From assembly GCA_021030905.1 (NCBI GenBank), contig JAGFMI010000031.1, forward strand, positions 161,334-225,333: a DNA stretch of 64,000 nucleotides, written 5' to 3'. Both the position numbers and the translations under genes were made by a program. The notes under the pieces were generated by a model. The model saw only the letters and a program-made list of their open reading frames with translations. It did not search any database and was not told where the DNA came from. Source of the DNA: Pyrenula massariospora (taxonomy: Eukaryota > Ascomycota > Eurotiomycetes > Pyrenulales > Pyrenulaceae). Positions 1 to 12,097 of this stretch are shown piece after piece. Every line of letters begins with the position of its first letter. Within the stretch, counting starts at the first letter, position 1.

Positions 1-255
1 GACAATACTTGACGTTTAATATTCTCTTTCAATGAGGATATCAGCAAGGCGTTGGTATGGTTTTTCATCTGACTAAAGACTGAGCCCCAAGGTCGGCGAT
101 GGTCGCGGTTTTTCCAGTTGATGGGAACGAGAGAGCTTGAAAGTCTAAAGTTGCTAGTCCTCTTGTAGGATTAAAACTTCTGCTTCCGACGGCCGATGCC
201 TTCATTGGCCACGTACAGCATACCGTACCTAAAGGATAACTCAATAAGTCCACGC

Positions 256-1103
256 TTACGGTCTCGCCTTCTCCTGCGATGGCTCTAGTTCCCTTCTCAA
301 ATACCAGTTCCGACCGCCTTCTTTACTTCCACCCCATCTTGTTAGGTCTATCTCCTTCTGTCCAATTTCCTTGAATCCGCAGCGCTGGAACATACGGATC
401 GAGGATGGCCGTGCCCCAACATATGTTGGGATACCCTCACGGTCAGCAATCTCGTTGCAGTGCTGAGTCATCCAGGTAGCAAGTCCCTGTCTGTGGTAGT
501 CAGGGTGGACGAAAGTCCCTCGCCGATCTTTAATGGGAATGTTTGTTAGTATTCTAATCATTTACTGTGACAGACTATCCACCGGAAAAAGGCGCTGGAG
601 AAGACCTTGTGCTTACGGAAATGTTTGGTCGGGTCGTAACCAAGCTCTTTGGTCCCGAACATGAGCTCCCCGAATTCCTTTTTGAGCTCTTCATCGACGC
701 CAGGACAGGGTTTGGGCTTTGCATCCTCAACCTCCTGGAGCTCTGGGGATCGGACGGCAGGGTAGCGTAGAGACGTCCACGCAACCACCTTGCTGTTTAG
801 TGAGTTAGCTAGCGGTTGCGCGTAGAACATATTGCTGGTTTGAAGAATAGGAGCATCTTTTGGAAACACGCGATATGTGAGATAGAATACGGACCCGCTC
901 TCCTTGTCTCTGATTACGATGAATGGAAATCCAGGTAGCTTAAACCTTTTCTCGAATATCTGCGTAACATCTGCACGTTCATCCTCCGCCGTTACATTCC
1001 GCATCATTAGCTGCCATAACTCATCGCTTCTGAAGCCGAGTAAAATGATGGTAATCATATCGTTTAAGTCGGCTTGCGTGCCTTCTCCAAGCTCGAATGC
1101 CAT
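256..1103 (-). CDS. GNAT-family N-acetyltransferase (two exons)
   Basis: Predicted acyl-CoA N-acetyltransferase of 252 aa; substrate unknown. Exon 1 is 1103-617 and exon 2 is 527-256. The 89-bp intron has a GTAAGC donor and a TACTAAC branch site, and the join is frame-checked (759 nt). After the join, the motif VHPDYHRQGLA fits GNAT motif A (the acetyl-CoA pyrophosphate loop, Q/RxxGxG/A). It is followed by ARPSSIRMFQRCGF, the usual C-terminal strand-helix of fungal GNATs in which an 'ARP...F..GF' block precedes the last strand. The first 160 residues are less conserved but hold the alpha-helical start expected of the fold. The start at 1103 gives MAFELGEG, and no better upstream Met is seen. 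The family call rests on motif A and the C-terminal block; the biological role is not known. Confidence 0.8.
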
Positions 1104-2422
1104 CTTCTTCGATCATCAAGGAACATGGAGAGGCCAAAGTCGATATGGATAGAATGAGAAAGGATAATAGGCGGTATTCAAACCAATCACTCATTTCAGC
1201 ATGTTCCCCCATGGAAGACGAGATGATGAGTCAGCCCTCCGGCCATGTCTTTTAGGCCTCAACTTGTGCCAGGTTGCTCATCCTTCGCCACTTGAACCAT
1301 GACATTCGATCCGAGGCTGATCACATGTGGACCAGATCAGATGTTTCTTTCTCTTAAAGGCAAATGCGGCAGTATGCTCGAGGACACGATAGGTCGGCGC
1401 AGTAGGGTTATCCGGGTTGGTTTTAAGGACGGCCGGTCTACGCGTAACTCAACCTTGATTTGATCATATTCGGCCTATCCGCCTCTTGACCATTCCTTCC
1501 GCGATACGAATTGGCTGTTAGCGGTGAGATGATCTCCGGAAGAGGTCTCCTACATCGAAGTCAGTGAGGGTTATTTACCCTAAAAGGTATTGAGAGCGCC
1601 TCCAGCATTGACTAATCTTTGTGCTATCTCGAGATGCATGTGAAAACAATGGCAATGATCATTTTCCCAATCCTGCTTACCACCTATGACTCGGCAAGAA
1701 ATACTGTGGTTCAGTCTATACTGATTTTGACAACATTATACTACAAATCTACTACAACCTGCTTCCTTCGGATATTGACCGTCAAATTAGTCTCGCTACT
1801 TATGTCCTCACCGAAAGTGTTAGGAGACTCTTGCCACAGTAGCAGGTGCGTTAGATCTTGTTGAGATCTCTTCTAGCATACTCTAAATTGAACTCCGTCG
1901 TCCTACTGGTCATTACCGTGGGCAATCGTTTTATATCATTATACGCCGATCATTCCCACCTTCCTTTATCATCGCCGGTAGTAGTGGCGCTCTCACTCGT
2001 GCCCGAACCTGTGTAGCTGCACACATCTGGTGGCAATTCTCGTACTTCAAATGATATATTTGAATGCCTACTTAGAAACACTCCGGATCGACGCTTCTGG
2101 GTCCCTCGATGTCCCCAGAGAAAAGCCCGCTTCTACCAAGGATATGTACAAAGATCACGTAAAGCATTCTCTTATCTCTGACAAGATCCTGCCACTACGG
2201 AGCTTGCTGTGCTAGCCCGTGCTGTGCCGCAGTGGTATCGAATGGATGAATGTGTATCCTCGCTGTTGCTAGGACGGTAGGGCAGAAAGGACATGAGATA
2301 GTCGCGTCAGGGGGAATATCAGCATAGAGACTGACCATCCATTCTCTCAGAGAATCCTCACCCTGCTCTTCCCCGGCCCCATTATCACCCAGATAGGACT
2401 AACATAGGTGTACAATTAAGCG
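1104..2422. other. Intergenic, no supported gene
   Basis: Between the GNAT gene and the 3' end of the phosphotransferase gene. Only short open frames occur (about 80 and 60 codons on the plus strand), with no recognisable motif or exon-like splice signals. The part just above 1104 would hold the GNAT promoter. Confidence 0.5.
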
Positions 2423-3847
2423 TCAAGGTCTTTGAATAAGCGCAGATTTAAAGCGCACATCCTCGCTCTGCTCCATAATTGTATGCACTGGAGCTTGGTC
2501 TGGACCCGAATCTGACAATGGCGCTAATTTTGAAGCGGGATCTCTTCTCACATGCTCAATCTCTTTCAAGAACTCGTCCGCTTCTTTGATTATAGTACTG
2601 TTACTTAGACGGTGCATAGCAAAGTGGCAAAGCTGTCTTGCAAGTCGAAATTCTGGCCGATAGGCAAGCTGAGCATAGTATGGTCCCGCGGCATCGTCAA
2701 AAGATTTTTTAACTTCGCGCTGATTCTCAGTAGCAAGGGGATCGTTGACTGTGCGCTCATCTTCATCGCCCTTGTCGTTCCATGCCCATAGCCACATAGG
2801 CGGAGTACAAGCCATAAACGAAGGACCAAAAATAGCATTGTCCCAGTCAAGGGTGCCTGTGAGGATTGGACCAGAGGTGTTGATGCTGACCAAGATATTG
2901 CGTGGGGCAAGGTCTAGATGACACAAGCAGACCTCATTATCGTGGCGGGTGAACAGACGTTCCATTGCTGAGGTTGCTTTGAGGAATGAGTCAAGATACA
3001 CTAATTCCGAATAGTCAGTGGCCTCCTGGGACTCGCATATGTTGCGTCGATGTTCAAAGGCTGTTCGAAGTGTCTCGGCCCAGCTCAAGCCTCTTGGATC
3101 TCTCGGGTATGGCAACGATTTCATCAAGTGTTCCTCCTTCTCGGCTTGTTCAGCATAGATGAAATCCACCATCATGCCAAAAGGCTGAATCGAAGCCATC
3201 ACTCCAGGGTAGTTCTGATGCACAGAAGTGTCCGAAGGGCTTGTGAAAGCCCCAGCAACGTCGTGTTTGCAGTCAAGTAATTTTCGGAATACATGGCCAA
3301 CTTGTTGTGCAATGGCACACTGTTGCTCGTGGCCCAGGGTCGGGTAGACATCTTGTAAGCTGACACCTGGTATTCGTTTCTGAATCATGAATGGTTCTTG
3401 GAGCGGATTTTCGGACAGAGGGTCATAGTAGACGACATGTGGGACATCAAGGCTTGCATGGCGGCAGGCTAAATTCAGGATGGACACGTCGGCATCAATC
3501 TTGGCACTGACAAATCGAGGGACTCGCAAAATGAACTGAGTTTGAACTATTTTTTGACCTTGACCGTTCTCAAACTGGTAAATAGTTACTCCAACTATTC
3601 TGTTGAAACTCCCTCCACATAGCCGTTCCACAGTCGTTTCCTCGTGGAGCGCCATCGGCCATAGACGCCGGCACAGCTGCAAGACCCGTGAGCGGAAGGA
3701 ATCGAATGCTTCGTGTCCATAGACGACTGTCGATGCTTCTGATTGCACACTTGACTGGGAATTCGACGATCCCCTGGATGAAGCATTGGATAAGGACTTC
3801 AATGGCAACGGTGTTGCAGTCGTAAACGACATCGACATTTGTCCCAA
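2423..3847 (-). CDS. Aminoglycoside phosphotransferase (APH)-family protein
   Basis: A 474-aa single-exon protein with a protein-kinase-like APH fold. The catalytic loop is HLDLAPRN at residues 310-317 (H-x-D-x4-N pattern of APH/choline kinases), and DWDNA follows at about 331-335 in the place of the metal-binding DFG. The N-lobe lies around residues 75-170 with FILRVPRF and PFMIQKRIPG. The first 40 residues are Ser-rich and probably disordered. Fungal members of this family are numerous, mostly of unknown substrate, and not antibiotic resistance genes in practice. The start gives MGQMSMSF; a later Met (residue 4 or 6) is also possible. Family call is strong, function unknown. Confidence 0.88.
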   Translation of the reverse strand: MGQMSMSFTTATPLPLKSLSNASSRGSSNSQSSVQSEASTVVYGHEAFDSFRSRVLQLCRRLWPMALHEETTVERLCGGSFNRIVGVTIYQFENGQGQKIVQTQFILRVPRFVSAKIDADVSILNLACRHASLDVPHVVYYDPLSENPLQEPFMIQKRIPGVSLQDVYPTLGHEQQCAIAQQVGHVFRKLLDCKHDVAGAFTSPSDTSVHQNYPGVMASIQPFGMMVDFIYAEQAEKEEHLMKSLPYPRDPRGLSWAETLRTAFEHRRNICESQEATDYSELVYLDSFLKATSAMERLFTRHDNEVCLCHLDLAPRNILVSINTSGPILTGTLDWDNAIFGPSFMACTPPMWLWAWNDKGDEDERTVNDPLATENQREVKKSFDDAAGPYYAQLAYRPEFRLARQLCHFAMHRLSNSTIIKEADEFLKEIEHVRRDPASKLAPLSDSGPDQAPVHTIMEQSEDVRFKSALIQRP

Positions 3848-4854
3848 GTACTTGCAACTAGACTGTAAAGACCGGAAAAAACGAACGATGGTGACAGGGA
3901 GAAGTTTCGAGGTTCAGGCAAAGAAAAAGAAACAGTCAATGAAAATTCTCCTCTCACCGGAGTTGCGAGGAAGGAAGCAGGCACTCAGGGGTATTCCTAC
4001 CGTATCCAAGTCCATTTCGGAGACCTCTTCGCTTGGACAAGCCTTCAGACCTCGCAATCTCGAAACAAAATTCGAGAATCATACCAAGTTATCAATAGCA
4101 ACTGTTTCAGCTTCGGAAGTTGTCCGAAGATGAACTTCACAGCCTTTCGGCGGCGGCGAGCACCGAACCATGGGGCCAACCTTTCCTGTTCCCATTTCTA
4201 ATCAACGTGTTTCTATCTGTCGCCGGGGCCCTGATCACCACGGTGTAGAGCCTGGCTGTGTTCTGATTGCAAGGCGGAGATTTGGCTGAGTTTTCGGTCC
4301 TCAAGTCTGGGAGAGAAAAATGAACGGATGCTTTCGGACGCTGGCCGGGTGGAGGTGCTCGAACCGGACTTGGCCGCTCGGGATTGGATCCAGGGGGGTA
4401 TATCGACCAGGGACCTAAGCCGCGCAGTGCAGGGAGGTTGCCTTCGGAATATTAATGCTGGCTTTATGATGATCATTCGAATTCCATCGCGCCGGATTCG
4501 AATTAAGCTTCTTGCGGCACCCCACGAGTTCATGATTGGAGTAAGCTTTTGCCGCCTTCAATCTGTGCCGCGCTCTCGCTCAATGGCAGATATAGTTACG
4601 AGCAGCACTCCTACAATCCTTGGAAAGGCGCCTCACGCGCGAGATTGAAGCTAGGAAAGATCTAGATGTACAGAGCTTAGGAAAGCAAAGTACAGAGTTC
4701 CACCAACGGCTAAAGCCATTTAATTCCTAAAATATTCGATCAAGATTTCAAGATAGCTAGAAGCCTGGTGGCTATAATCCGGAATTTTCATTGCCCTTAA
4801 TGAGATATGGTGAGGGTCTGCGCCCTATGTATTATGGTAATAGCCATCAATCAT
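3848..4854. other. Intergenic, no supported gene
   Basis: Upstream region of the phosphotransferase gene and downstream region of the rhodopsin-like gene, both on the minus strand. Overlapping frames of about 105-115 codons exist on both strands but show no family motif. Confidence 0.5.
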
Positions 4855-6192
4855 TCAAATCATGTCAGCTTCCTTCATCCTTGGGTCGGTGTAAGATGGT
4901 CCGTATACCTTGATGGTCGAGGCTGACTCGGAGAGTGGATACATGTCTGACACTGTCGCGTCGTCCTGTTTCCAAGCGCGACCCATAGGAGGGCTGACTG
5001 GCGACCGTGGGTTATAGGTCGGTGATGGACTGGAAGGGAGACTTGGCAAGCTCTTTTCTTTTCCACGAGGATTGATATCGCGAGTCGGCCACCGTATTTC
5101 ATGTGCCACGACTTTCTTCCAAGGGCTTTTGAGCTTCCGAAAACTTGTCGAACTACCACTCTGGCTCGTTGACATGTCCCGAGGACTAAAAAAGCGGTGA
5201 AAAAGCGGGCGAAAAGTTGAGATGGAAAGAGCTGCAATGCCCATTCCAGCTTCGACGGTGCTCCAGATAGCAAGATCTGTGGCGTTGAAGAGGAAGTCGA
5301 GATTTGTTCCAATCTCTTGGATGTCTCTTATGCGCACGATTGTTGCAACGCTTCCTATATTGGCTAGCATGAGGACAAGGCTGGTGGAAATTTTGGTCCT
5401 CCGATCCATGTTCAGTTTGTGGAAGAGGAAAAATGGAAAGATGCTAAAAGTCCAGTCGGCAGCTGCCACGATGGCCGCGTGGGTGTAACTGAAACTAATC
5501 GTCACGTTGTCTGAAATGCACCGGCCATGAGCAGGATTCCGGGTAGGATCCCTAAAAAGTAAAAATAAAGAATCAGCGGGCATCCAACACCGGAGGACTG
5601 TCCTTTCGAAGACTGACCAAAAAGTGTCTATAGGGGTACACTGAAACGTGACCATGAAGAAGAATATGATTCCAAAAAAGACAGACACAACAATAACCGA
5701 CCATATCAGCAGGCGGTGAGCGCGAACGGTGGTGATCCTCAGGTACATTGCGCCGGCGGAGATCTTCATCAGAGTCGTAACCACAATATACATCAATTCC
5801 GAGATATACCAGGTCTATGAGCATATTAGAGCGCTAATCAGGCTTGGTATTGAGGGGAGCTACCTTTAAGGCTTCGGCAGCCTTTCCTAGCGTGAGGCGA
5901 GAATCTCCTATGTGCTTCCCGGTGCCCTTGGTGGCTCCGTCGATGACAAACGCGATGTACGGGATGAAGACTGACTGCAACTTCTCAGTTGGTGCTGGTG
6001 AGAGATTTCGCTCAGAATACATACCACAGCGGCTGTCAGGAACCAGTCATCGAGTCCAAACGACCTGGTCAGGAACACCCGCACATACACCCGCAGCACA
6101 AAGCATGCTGTCGCGAGACTGACAAAACCTATAGCCACGCCGATGAGCTGAGGCGCGCGATCTTCGAACTCAAAGCTAGTCATAGAAGCCAT
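4855..6192 (-). CDS. Fungal rhodopsin-like (SAT4-type) integral membrane protein
   Basis: About 412-415 aa in three exons: 6192-6025, about 5974-5864 (or 5983-5864) and 5814-4855. The frame is kept in either version. Intron 2 is 49 bp and clear (GTAGCT donor, CTAAT branch). Intron 1 ends either at 5984 (41 bp) or 5975 (50 bp); the longer form fits normal intron size better. Family marks in order are FGLDDW at the end of TM2, the WYISELMYIVVTTLMKIS helix with its conserved Lys, YLRI, FQCTPIDTFW, and a Cys-containing loop before TM5. There are about seven hydrophobic helices in the first 290 residues, then a polar Pro/Ser-rich cytoplasmic tail. These proteins are common in Pezizomycotina, often near metabolic clusters; their role is unknown. 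Residues around WMPADSLFLLF may be a 39-nt intron that is in frame (plus strand 5552-5590), so the exact length is uncertain. Confidence 0.85.
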
Positions 6193-9100
6193 GATGGTCC
6201 GTGGTTGATGATAGATGAGGCGGATGTACCCCAGGCTGGTCTTAAGAAGCTTTTGTGGCCCGTGTGATATGGTACACAGATATGCTGCCCTGGGTCGAGG
6301 ATTTCCGGAAGTTGATCACAACATCCTGGAGGCATCGTTCGCAGAGACCACATGTGGAGGATCCTTCAAAAACCGAAGAATATGCCGCTACTGTAGACGT
6401 GATACACTTGAGAAGCCGCTAGGAGAATTGTTTGCGGTGAGTTGGTGGAGCAGGCTGGTTAGGGAGGGAGCACCAGTGGTGCCTCATACCGGAGACTATT
6501 GACTTCAGCATTTATCCGGGTTTCGAAACAATGAGCTTGGACCAGGAAGACATCGGAAACATGTGCCAGGAACGGAAAGCCCTAAGCCTCAAGAGAGACG
6601 TTGCCTGTCAGGCCGTGAGCTAATCGTCTGTGCACCAATGTCATGACTCCATCCTCAAGCCAAGCTCTAGCCTTGGAAGGGATCTGGCCTGGCGAGGTGC
6701 AGGGAAGATGCTGTCTCGTCGCGACAACTCAGCCACAAACTTCGATTCAAGCAGGCTACTGGCGCTTGGCCATGGAGCAGGGTAGTGAGACCGCACATGT
6801 TGCGCAGATGAAGCAGTGGGGGAAAGCTTAGAGCGAAAGACGTCTGTGCATGAAAGCCGGAGCCTGGAACATCAATCCACCGAGGAAACCCGATTGACAC
6901 TTGACGGTAGGAAAAGAGTAGGAGATGCATGATCACTTGAGACAGAAGCGAACATCGCCAGGATTGAGAAGAAACCACTTCAAACAATCAGACATTGAAT
7001 CACACCGGGCAGCTATCGAATGGACTCCACCATACTGGATCCATTTGGGGCAATTGTCGCAGGAGTCAAGGAATGGGAAGTACCTATCTGAGATGATGGG
7101 TGGCTTGGATCCAACGTGGAGATATTCGGCGATCCATAGTAGCCGCAAGTTCCCAGTGCCGTGGAGAGCCTGGCAGCGCCGTTCGACGGCCTCGAAACCC
7201 TGGTCTGTGATCGAGTGTGCCGAGTCTCTGGAAGGGCTGCCGTGGTGTGGAGGTGAAGAGGATGGATAGAGAGAGGAGAGGAGGCGGAGGAGGAGCAGGA
7301 TGAGGAGAGGTTCGAAGGAGCGGGAACGCCAAGAAGAGGCCGAACCGTAGCCAACGGGCAAACGGGCCGGGGCTGGCTGTGGCGCTCCTCATTCGCCCTC
7401 GACCTCCCTCCCCACGTCCATCACCTTACTATTCCCCTACTATCATACTACTACACCTCACCGATCACCTCCTGCAAGCGAGGTCCTTCCCCACTCCCTG
7501 ATCATAATCCATCGCCGCTAAGATCGACCAGCAATCCGCGGATCGCCCGCGTATCCCCTCAGATCACAATAATCACCGACGTCCTGTCGCCTAGAATGAA
7601 ACAGCTCGCGTCTCCCGTTCCTGTGCACGGCACTTCATCACTTCGCCGCTTCACCGTGATGGTCTCTTGCAGGTCTGTGTCATCACTTCTAACCCGAACA
7701 GGGCGAGCCATGGCCTGCGACCGGTCGCGTCAGCTAGGAACCGTGTCGGGCCCTGCATTGACAGGCGCAGGTCTATGCTTCGTCTGAACCTTATTCGAGC
7801 TCGACTGCGGCGCATCTTGGACCGAGCGGCAGGACAACGACTACATTCAAGGATGTATTCTCCGTCGGCTTGGGTCGTGACTTCTTTGCAGCGTGCAGTA
7901 GACGTAATTAAACGTCTATTGGCATACAATTCCATCGAACATTCGGTGAGCTTGTTCGGCGTGACATTCGGTTTTGGTTAATGTTCATTAATCGCAAAGG
8001 CTGACCGATGGTCTTTGGATGGACGCAGGCAGGGCTGACATTCAATGCTCGCCAGATCTCTTCCTCCCCACTTGTCCCGCTTTTGAGCCCCTCCTGCTAG
8101 GAATACACCAATGAGATGGCATCGGAAGTCTAATCTTTGCATCCTCCAGCACCGAACAGGGGGACAAGATAAAGGAAATCGAGGGGTATGCGCTTCAATG
8201 ACGGTCACCTTCACGGCCGACCCGGCAAAAATACCGGGCGACGTTGGGAAATCTGAAAGAACAGACAGCAGCGCTGGCTTCCAAGTCATGTGCAGACAAT
8301 ACACAACCCATCTTCAGGTCATGGCGCGCTTGGAATGTCGATCTCAGGCTACATGATCTGAACTCTGTGACATAGGGAAAGGATGACCGGTCGATGGCTC
8401 TGGTCTCCATGTCTAGCATATTCAATGGATGCTTGATAGAGTATGCGGAGAAATCGAAGTATTCGAGTACCATAGTTTTGCCTCATGCAGAGCTTCGGCA
8501 ATTGTGTGTCTGATGGTAGAAAGCCCGGTTTGCGCCAATGGTGAGACAAATCCAGTCTATTTGGCGCTATTGACGCTAGTTTCTACGGTAAGCTTTACTC
8601 GCAAGAGCTCTCTGGACTCTAACTCGGGAAGCTGTAGCTTACATCAACTAAAAGACCTCTGCATGCGCAAAACAAGCTGTTCATCAAGATACCTTACTTG
8701 TCCGGAAGGGTTGGGCAGATCTGCAGACGGACTTGCAACGGTTCGAGGCCACGTGCCGTCAAGGCCTATACGCTCCTCACAAAAAAGCTCAAAACCGGCT
8801 AGGATACATTGATCGTCTCTTCCAACGACGACATTCAACCAATGCTTGGGCCAGACTGACCGCTCTTTTGATTGTGGATCAACATAACAGAGCCTTTCCT
8901 CAGACTCTAAGCTGTTGGGCTTGCAAAGACTGGAAATGAATGCCGCTGTAGCTCTGATGAACTACGGTACGCTCAACGCCGGCAAAACGCCCTCATCCTT
9001 CGGGACTCGAAGTTGATGAAAGGCCCAAGTGGTATTTATTGGCCGGTTCTTCTAGTGGCTTCTGACAAAGCGATCTCTGACAAAGACAGCTCTGGGTCAA

Positions 9101-10502
9101 ATCTTCCACATCGGAGCAATTGCTGAATTGGGTTTCGATGACATTCCACGTCACTATCTGCCAAGGACGCCCTCACACAGATGAGCTGATGACCTCTCCA
9201 TAACACGAGGACCTTCGGCGACTCTTCAAATAGCCTATAATGTACTCTGAGAGAGTGCCGGTGGTGAATCAAGAGAGAGGCTCGCGCACGTGTGATTGAA
9301 GGACAGTGAGTTTTGCTCGCTATTGGAAAAGTCTTATTCTCCCAACGATTTCTCTCAGCTCTACATGCGGGAGTACGAGATGAAGGGTGGTAAGAACAAA
9401 TATTCGGAACCGTCGGAGGATCCGGAAGATACGGAGGCTGCAGCCGGCCTCTACTACAGGTCATGACTTACTCTGTGTACTCTCAAGGTAGGAGCTTTGC
9501 GTTTGTGGGACGCTAACATTGGGTGGCCAACTCCGTTGGCTAGATGGAAAGGAGCTTTTGAGGGGTTCAACGGAGTAGGTTACCCGTTATAAAAATGATC
9601 GCGGTCCTTGTTGTGCCTGGTGGTGCGCTACAGGTACTGATCCAGCTAGCCGACGTCAAACGCCGAAGACCCATGTCTACCGCATTTCGAGCCCTACTGA
9701 TTCGATTCTCTCTCGTGGATCTCGCTCGACATGGGAGACTTTGGACTAAATCCCGCATTTTGTCCGTCCTAAGGACTCTGGGCGAACAGTAGTGCGACAG
9801 AACTATTTTGCGCCACTCCCGTTTGCTGGCCATGTGGAAGTCTAGGATGGCACGTTCCGTTATGCGCTCCTCCTGTCATAATACCCAAGTATGATCTACT
9901 TCAACGGCTCCATTTGGGCTACGGATATAATTGTTAGTCAAATACGAAACACGGTCCGTTGACGTTTCTATTTTGCCTAAATAGATGTCGGACAGCGGTG
10001 TTGACCATGGGTCAGATGAGTAGTCTTTGGTTGATTGATGAGATTCACGAAAGGTTGGTCAACTGTCAAGACGATCTGTGCCTCAATATGACCTCCAGAA
10101 GTGTATCTGCTGAATACAGGGTAGAAACGACAATGGGGGAATAGAAACTCGTTGTGAACCAATCATAGCAGTACTTCGCCCCAGGCCATTTGTTAGTGAA
10201 ATGAAGAAGAATCAAGTAGCTCAATGCCTTCGCTCACATTTTTTGAAGTCATCACGGGCAGTCGAGTAACACTGGTTACTCGCAAAAGGCAAGGAAACTG
10301 GAATGGCTGGTACGCAATATGGGGCGGCGCGCGGCGACAAAGTCATTCTTTTGTCCGTCTGTATGAAGAAGCATGGGCGTGACTTTGAGGCTATCATTCC
10401 AAGGTCCTGACGGCATGTCCCTTGTGGTGCCCTCGATAATCCGCCTCAATAAGCAACTTACGAGTGAACAGCCTGTCTTGTAACTGGCATACGTCAGCCT
10501 AG
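6193..10502. other. 4.3 kb gene-poor stretch
   Basis: No frame here carries a motif I can name. A pyrimidine-rich segment at about 7385-7480, followed by an ATG at 7596, looks like a fungal promoter and leader. However, the frame opening there is only 63 codons and I could not extend it convincingly by splicing. Open frames at 6933-7361 (-), 8429-8812 (+) and 9036-9464 (-) overlap other frames and have no homology that I recognise. A non-coding transcript or very old gene remains could sit here. Confidence 0.5.
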
Positions 10503-11812
10503 TCAATGAGCTACTCGACTATACTCTTGACGAGATCTGACTTCAAGGAACATCCAAAGCATGAGTAGATCATACGAAGCTTTCATCGCTCTGGCCTCAC
10601 TCAATACAATAACTACAAGTTCCTGTCGGCCAAACCCCCAGGTGAGCCGATTCCGCCTGCTTATGTCAGCAATTGTGCAATATTCGTAACGCCTAGGACC
10701 ACTATTTGTTCGGCGTGGAGAATTGCTGCGGCAATGAAGGGCTGTCTCTGAGCTTGATCCATGCTCTGCATGCAGGCTCGAAGACTGAGCAAGGCCATCG
10801 CGATCCATGTACCGACGGATGTCGCTAGAGGAAAAGGGATCATGCCCAAGAAAATGGTCGAGGGTAAATGCATGAAAGTCATCGTTTGGAGCGGACCTAT
10901 ACGCTTAGCCAGTGGAAGTGCGACGAGATTGCTGATGGTAGCTAGACGGTTTATTACGAGAAAAAAGTGCCTAGAGCGGATGGCCAGAGCAAGTGGACGA
11001 TGGTAAAAGAAGCACATAAGCCAACACGGCAAAGCAAGATCTGAAGCAAACGAATCGAGAGTAAAGAGCAGATTTAGAGGCATCAAGATAGATTGAAAGT
11101 GGAGATATACGGGATAGATAGACCGGTGGCGAACCGCCATGATCAGTCTTGAATCATTGGGAGATCCGGTAGCCGCAGTCGTGTCTAGACGATAGTTTAT
11201 CTTGCCAGAGGGGCTTGATTCATCTTCGTCTGAAAGAAGACCTTGATCTGCTAATTCAACGTCGACTGCATGATGATGAGTCTCCGGTACTTTTAGTTTG
11301 ACAGCAGGACTAGGAAGAAGGACTAGGAGAATTTTCACGGTACGAAGGACAGCATATAAAATGAAGGCTACTCTGTAAATGGACTTTGAATCTTGCAGAG
11401 CTTGCACAGACCAGCCACTGCTCAAGGTGCCTCATGCGACTCCTGCTGTACCAAACAAAGAATTCCGAGCAAAAATGTCGCTGCGCTTGTCCTTCTCGAT
11501 GAGCCGAGCAGGGATTGGTCCTTCAACATCTGAAAACGGGACAATCTCATTGCCACTTAGATTCATTTAAGCCCTGATTGCACTACAGGAAAGGAATAGA
11601 ATGAACACAGATACTTGCCTCGGGCTAATGACTCCCACAACACTTGCAATAACTGGAAGCCAGTAAATACTGCTCAGCAAAATCGCAAGACCACCTATAA
11701 CCGTCCAGCCAGCACCGTCGGACAGAACTTGCTGTCGACCGACTTGGGAGAGGCTGCAGCCGAAGAAGGGCTACGGTGGTGCATGTTGCCACGTACGAGC
11801 GAGCTGAGGTTA
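10503..11812 (-). pseudogene. MFS transporter pseudogene
   Basis: Broken major facilitator superfamily transporter. Pieces in order on the minus strand are: a start-like MHHRSPSS at about 11794; LSDGAGWTVIGGLAILL in a different frame (a shift near 11740); ISPRQVSVFIL; a TAA stop just before MNLSGNEIVPF; KRSDIFARNSLFGTAG; a TGA stop within GVA*GT; then an open stretch from 11425 with several hydrophobic helices ending in QSMDQAQRQPFIAAAI, which matches the family's SMDQAPRQAF-type loop. A stop follows at 10661, and the last helix reappears in another frame as KASYDLLMLWMFLEV. In total there are two in-frame stops and at least two frameshifts, which cannot be explained by introns. The gene is therefore degraded. 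Family assignment is good; substrate unknown. Confidence 0.82.
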
Positions 11813-12097
11813 GAGGGTTACTTGGATGGAGAACCCTGACGCATTTGTCAAACGTTACGTATATGAACGAGCTCTAGGGGAAAATCGACGTCAAAAAACT
11901 TTCCTATCTATAGGTATATGACGCCTTTTACTCTTTCCACGCGCCAATCCAAAGCAACTGCAATTCACACCGCGCGAGTATCAAGTCTTCCATACCACGG
12001 TTGAACCACATCGTACGCTCTTCCTCCTGAGCCGCCGGCCGTTGTAGAGAGAGAACCCATTTCTTTCGTTCCCTCGCCTATCGGCAGGTTTATTCTA

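Noticed and set aside
3786-4133. 115-codon plus-strand frame at the 5' side of the phosphotransferase gene
   Set aside because: It lies opposite the start of a well-supported gene and has no motif.
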